Source: MFD09286-c1 sp963701015 (GTDB lineage Bacteria; Bacteroidota; Bacteroidia; Bacteroidales; DTGW01). Taken from it: a DNA stretch of 64,000 nt. Position 1 is the stretch's first letter; every line of letters starts with the position of its first letter. Below are positions 63,243-64,000 of the stretch, piece by piece. The translations under genes were made by a program, and so were the position numbers. Below the pieces are notes generated by a model that did not search any database, was not told the DNA's origin, and saw only the letters and a program-made list of their open reading frames with translations. The stretch spans positions 2,046,001 to 2,110,000 of the forward strand of contig OY969556.1 in the NCBI GenBank assembly GCA_963701015.1. The letters run 5' to 3'.

Positions 63243-63627
63243 ATGCTTGATAAAGAACTTCAATATTATATCGACAACCAAAGCAGGGCAAACGCATTAA
63301 AAACAACTGTATAATGCTAATAAATAACACCTTATGATATATTTTACTTTTTCACCTCCTTGCCCTCCTTAAAAGGAGGGTAAACAGAGTTATGGTCTGC
63401 AAATAGGATCGCTCTGTTATAGCCCCTTTTAAAGGGGTTGGGGTTAATAAAAAACAAACAAATTTTAATGCGTTTGCCCAGGACAACCAAAGTGAATTGC
63501 CAAACACAAAAATAAATTTTTGGTAATCAAAGACCAAATTGTAATTGGTGTTTATAATACTGAAATTGAAGCCTACTCTGAAACTGTAAAAAAACATGAA
63601 TTGGGTACCTTTTTAATTCAAGAATGA
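63243..63627 (+). pseudogene. Small DUF gene interrupted by a MITE
   Basis: The 5' part from ATG 63243 (MLDKELQYYIDNQ) is separated from the 3' part (KFLVIKDQIVIGVYNTEIEA to LGTFLIQE, TGA at 63625-63627) by the MITE at 63284-63481. After removing the insert, one base is also missing near 63505, so the frame would still break. The intact family (about 75-80 residues) is uncharacterised but common in Bacteroidota and cyanobacteria. Confidence 0.7.
63284..63481. mobile_element. MITE-like element with inverted ends
   Basis: 198 bp with no gene. Ends GGGCAAACGCATTAAAA and its reverse complement (one mismatch just outside). Flanked by the 11-bp direct repeat GACAACCAAAG (63273-63283 and 63482-63492). 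Interior has two short hairpins, one CCCTCCTT / AAGGAGGG and one CCCCTTT / AAAGGGG. Confidence 0.8.
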
Positions 63628-63827
63628 GAGCCAGGTGATGAAAATTATACTCAGATTTTTAGACTTGTGTAATTTTTAGATAATGAATGATAATTTTCCC
63701 TATCTGCATTTACTACTATATTTATTTTTAGATTATGAGAAATTATAACTGAGTTGGGAATAATTGCAGTAAAAATTATCGGTTTCATTATTTGAATATT
63801 TCGTATTTTTGTTTAAAATTGCATGAT

Positions 63828-64000
63828 ATGGAAGCACTTATAAATAGAATAACAATAAATCCTGAGATTTGTCATGGGAAACCTACAATTAGGAATATGC
63901 GATATCCTGTTGAGTTGATTTTGGATTTGCTTTCTGCTGGAATGACTGTTTCTGAAATTATAGTTGATTATCCTGCATTAGTCGAAGATGATATTAAAGC
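63828..64000 (+). CDS. DUF433 protein, partial at the window edge
   Basis: 57 residues visible from ATG 63828, running off the right edge. INPEICHGKPTIRNMRYPVELILDLLSAGMTVSEIIVDYP is the DUF433 helix-turn-helix-like core, often the antitoxin partner of a PIN-domain toxin. A toxin gene may follow outside the window. Confidence 0.8.
   Translation, partial: MEALINRITINPEICHGKPTIRNMRYPVELILDLLSAGMTVSEIIVDYPALVEDDIK

Overview
The window is low-GC DNA of a Bacteroidota bacterium. The evidence is type IX secretion C-terminal sorting domains, a SusC/SusD pair, many short SPII lipoproteins with Cys-Lys-Lys/Asp starts, WG-repeat and TonB_C proteins, and families such as SMEK, DUF2971 and the caspase-TPR fusion.

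From position 1 to about 58.9 kb the window is one very large array of integron gene cassettes. I count 36 attC-like sites of 127-135 bp. Each has outer arms ending in AAC and beginning in GTT, inner pairing arms (typically CGGCT / AGCCG and GCGGG / CCCGC), and usually one unpaired G in the right arm of the plus strand. Nearly every cassette gene is on the minus strand and lies 5-150 bp from a site at each end. The bases just inside the two ends of each cassette are complementary over 8-10 bp, and this tag differs from cassette to cassette, as expected if each cassette once closed into a circle. The polarity of the unpaired base and of the genes both put the insertion end of the array to the right, but no integron integrase is encoded in the window.

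Region 1-8.3 kb: small cassettes (lipoproteins, a barrel protein, an Imm33-like protein, an XRE regulator with a 21-bp repeat tract, a VapC/DUF2281 toxin-antitoxin pair, an HNH nuclease). Region 8.4-15.8 kb: giant unit I. Region 15.8-33.9 kb: about 20 small cassettes, mostly exported proteins, including a ParE-type toxin-antitoxin pair, a zinc-ribbon/HEPN protein, a hydrolase lacking its nucleophile, and two duplicated cassettes. Region 34.0-43.2 kb: giant unit II. Region 43.2-46.4 kb: small cassettes including HigBA. Regions 46.4-52.0 kb and 52.1-58.9 kb: giant units III and IV.

The four giant units (5.6-9.2 kb) are the most novel part. Units I-III and probably IV keep cassette ends but share an architecture: a conserved leader; a tract of exact 21-bp periodicity whose sequence differs between units; a plus-strand gene for a ~300-residue protein ending in a carboxypeptidase-regulatory-like fold; a hairpin terminator; minus-strand cargo; and a conserved hairpin with compensatory base changes at the far end. 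Cargo differs: a SMEK/P-loop giant protein (I), Hachiman-like HamAB with DprA-like and phosphoribosyltransferase genes and a small nuclease (II), a TPR-caspase protein and DUF2971 (III), a SusC/SusD pair (IV). Unit III has lost the ~300-residue gene and carries an IS256-type insertion.

Right of the array (59.5-64 kb) lies ordinary plus-strand chromosome: an AraC regulator, a cupin, a small basic protein, a glycosyltransferase, a gene broken by a MITE, and a truncated DUF433 gene.
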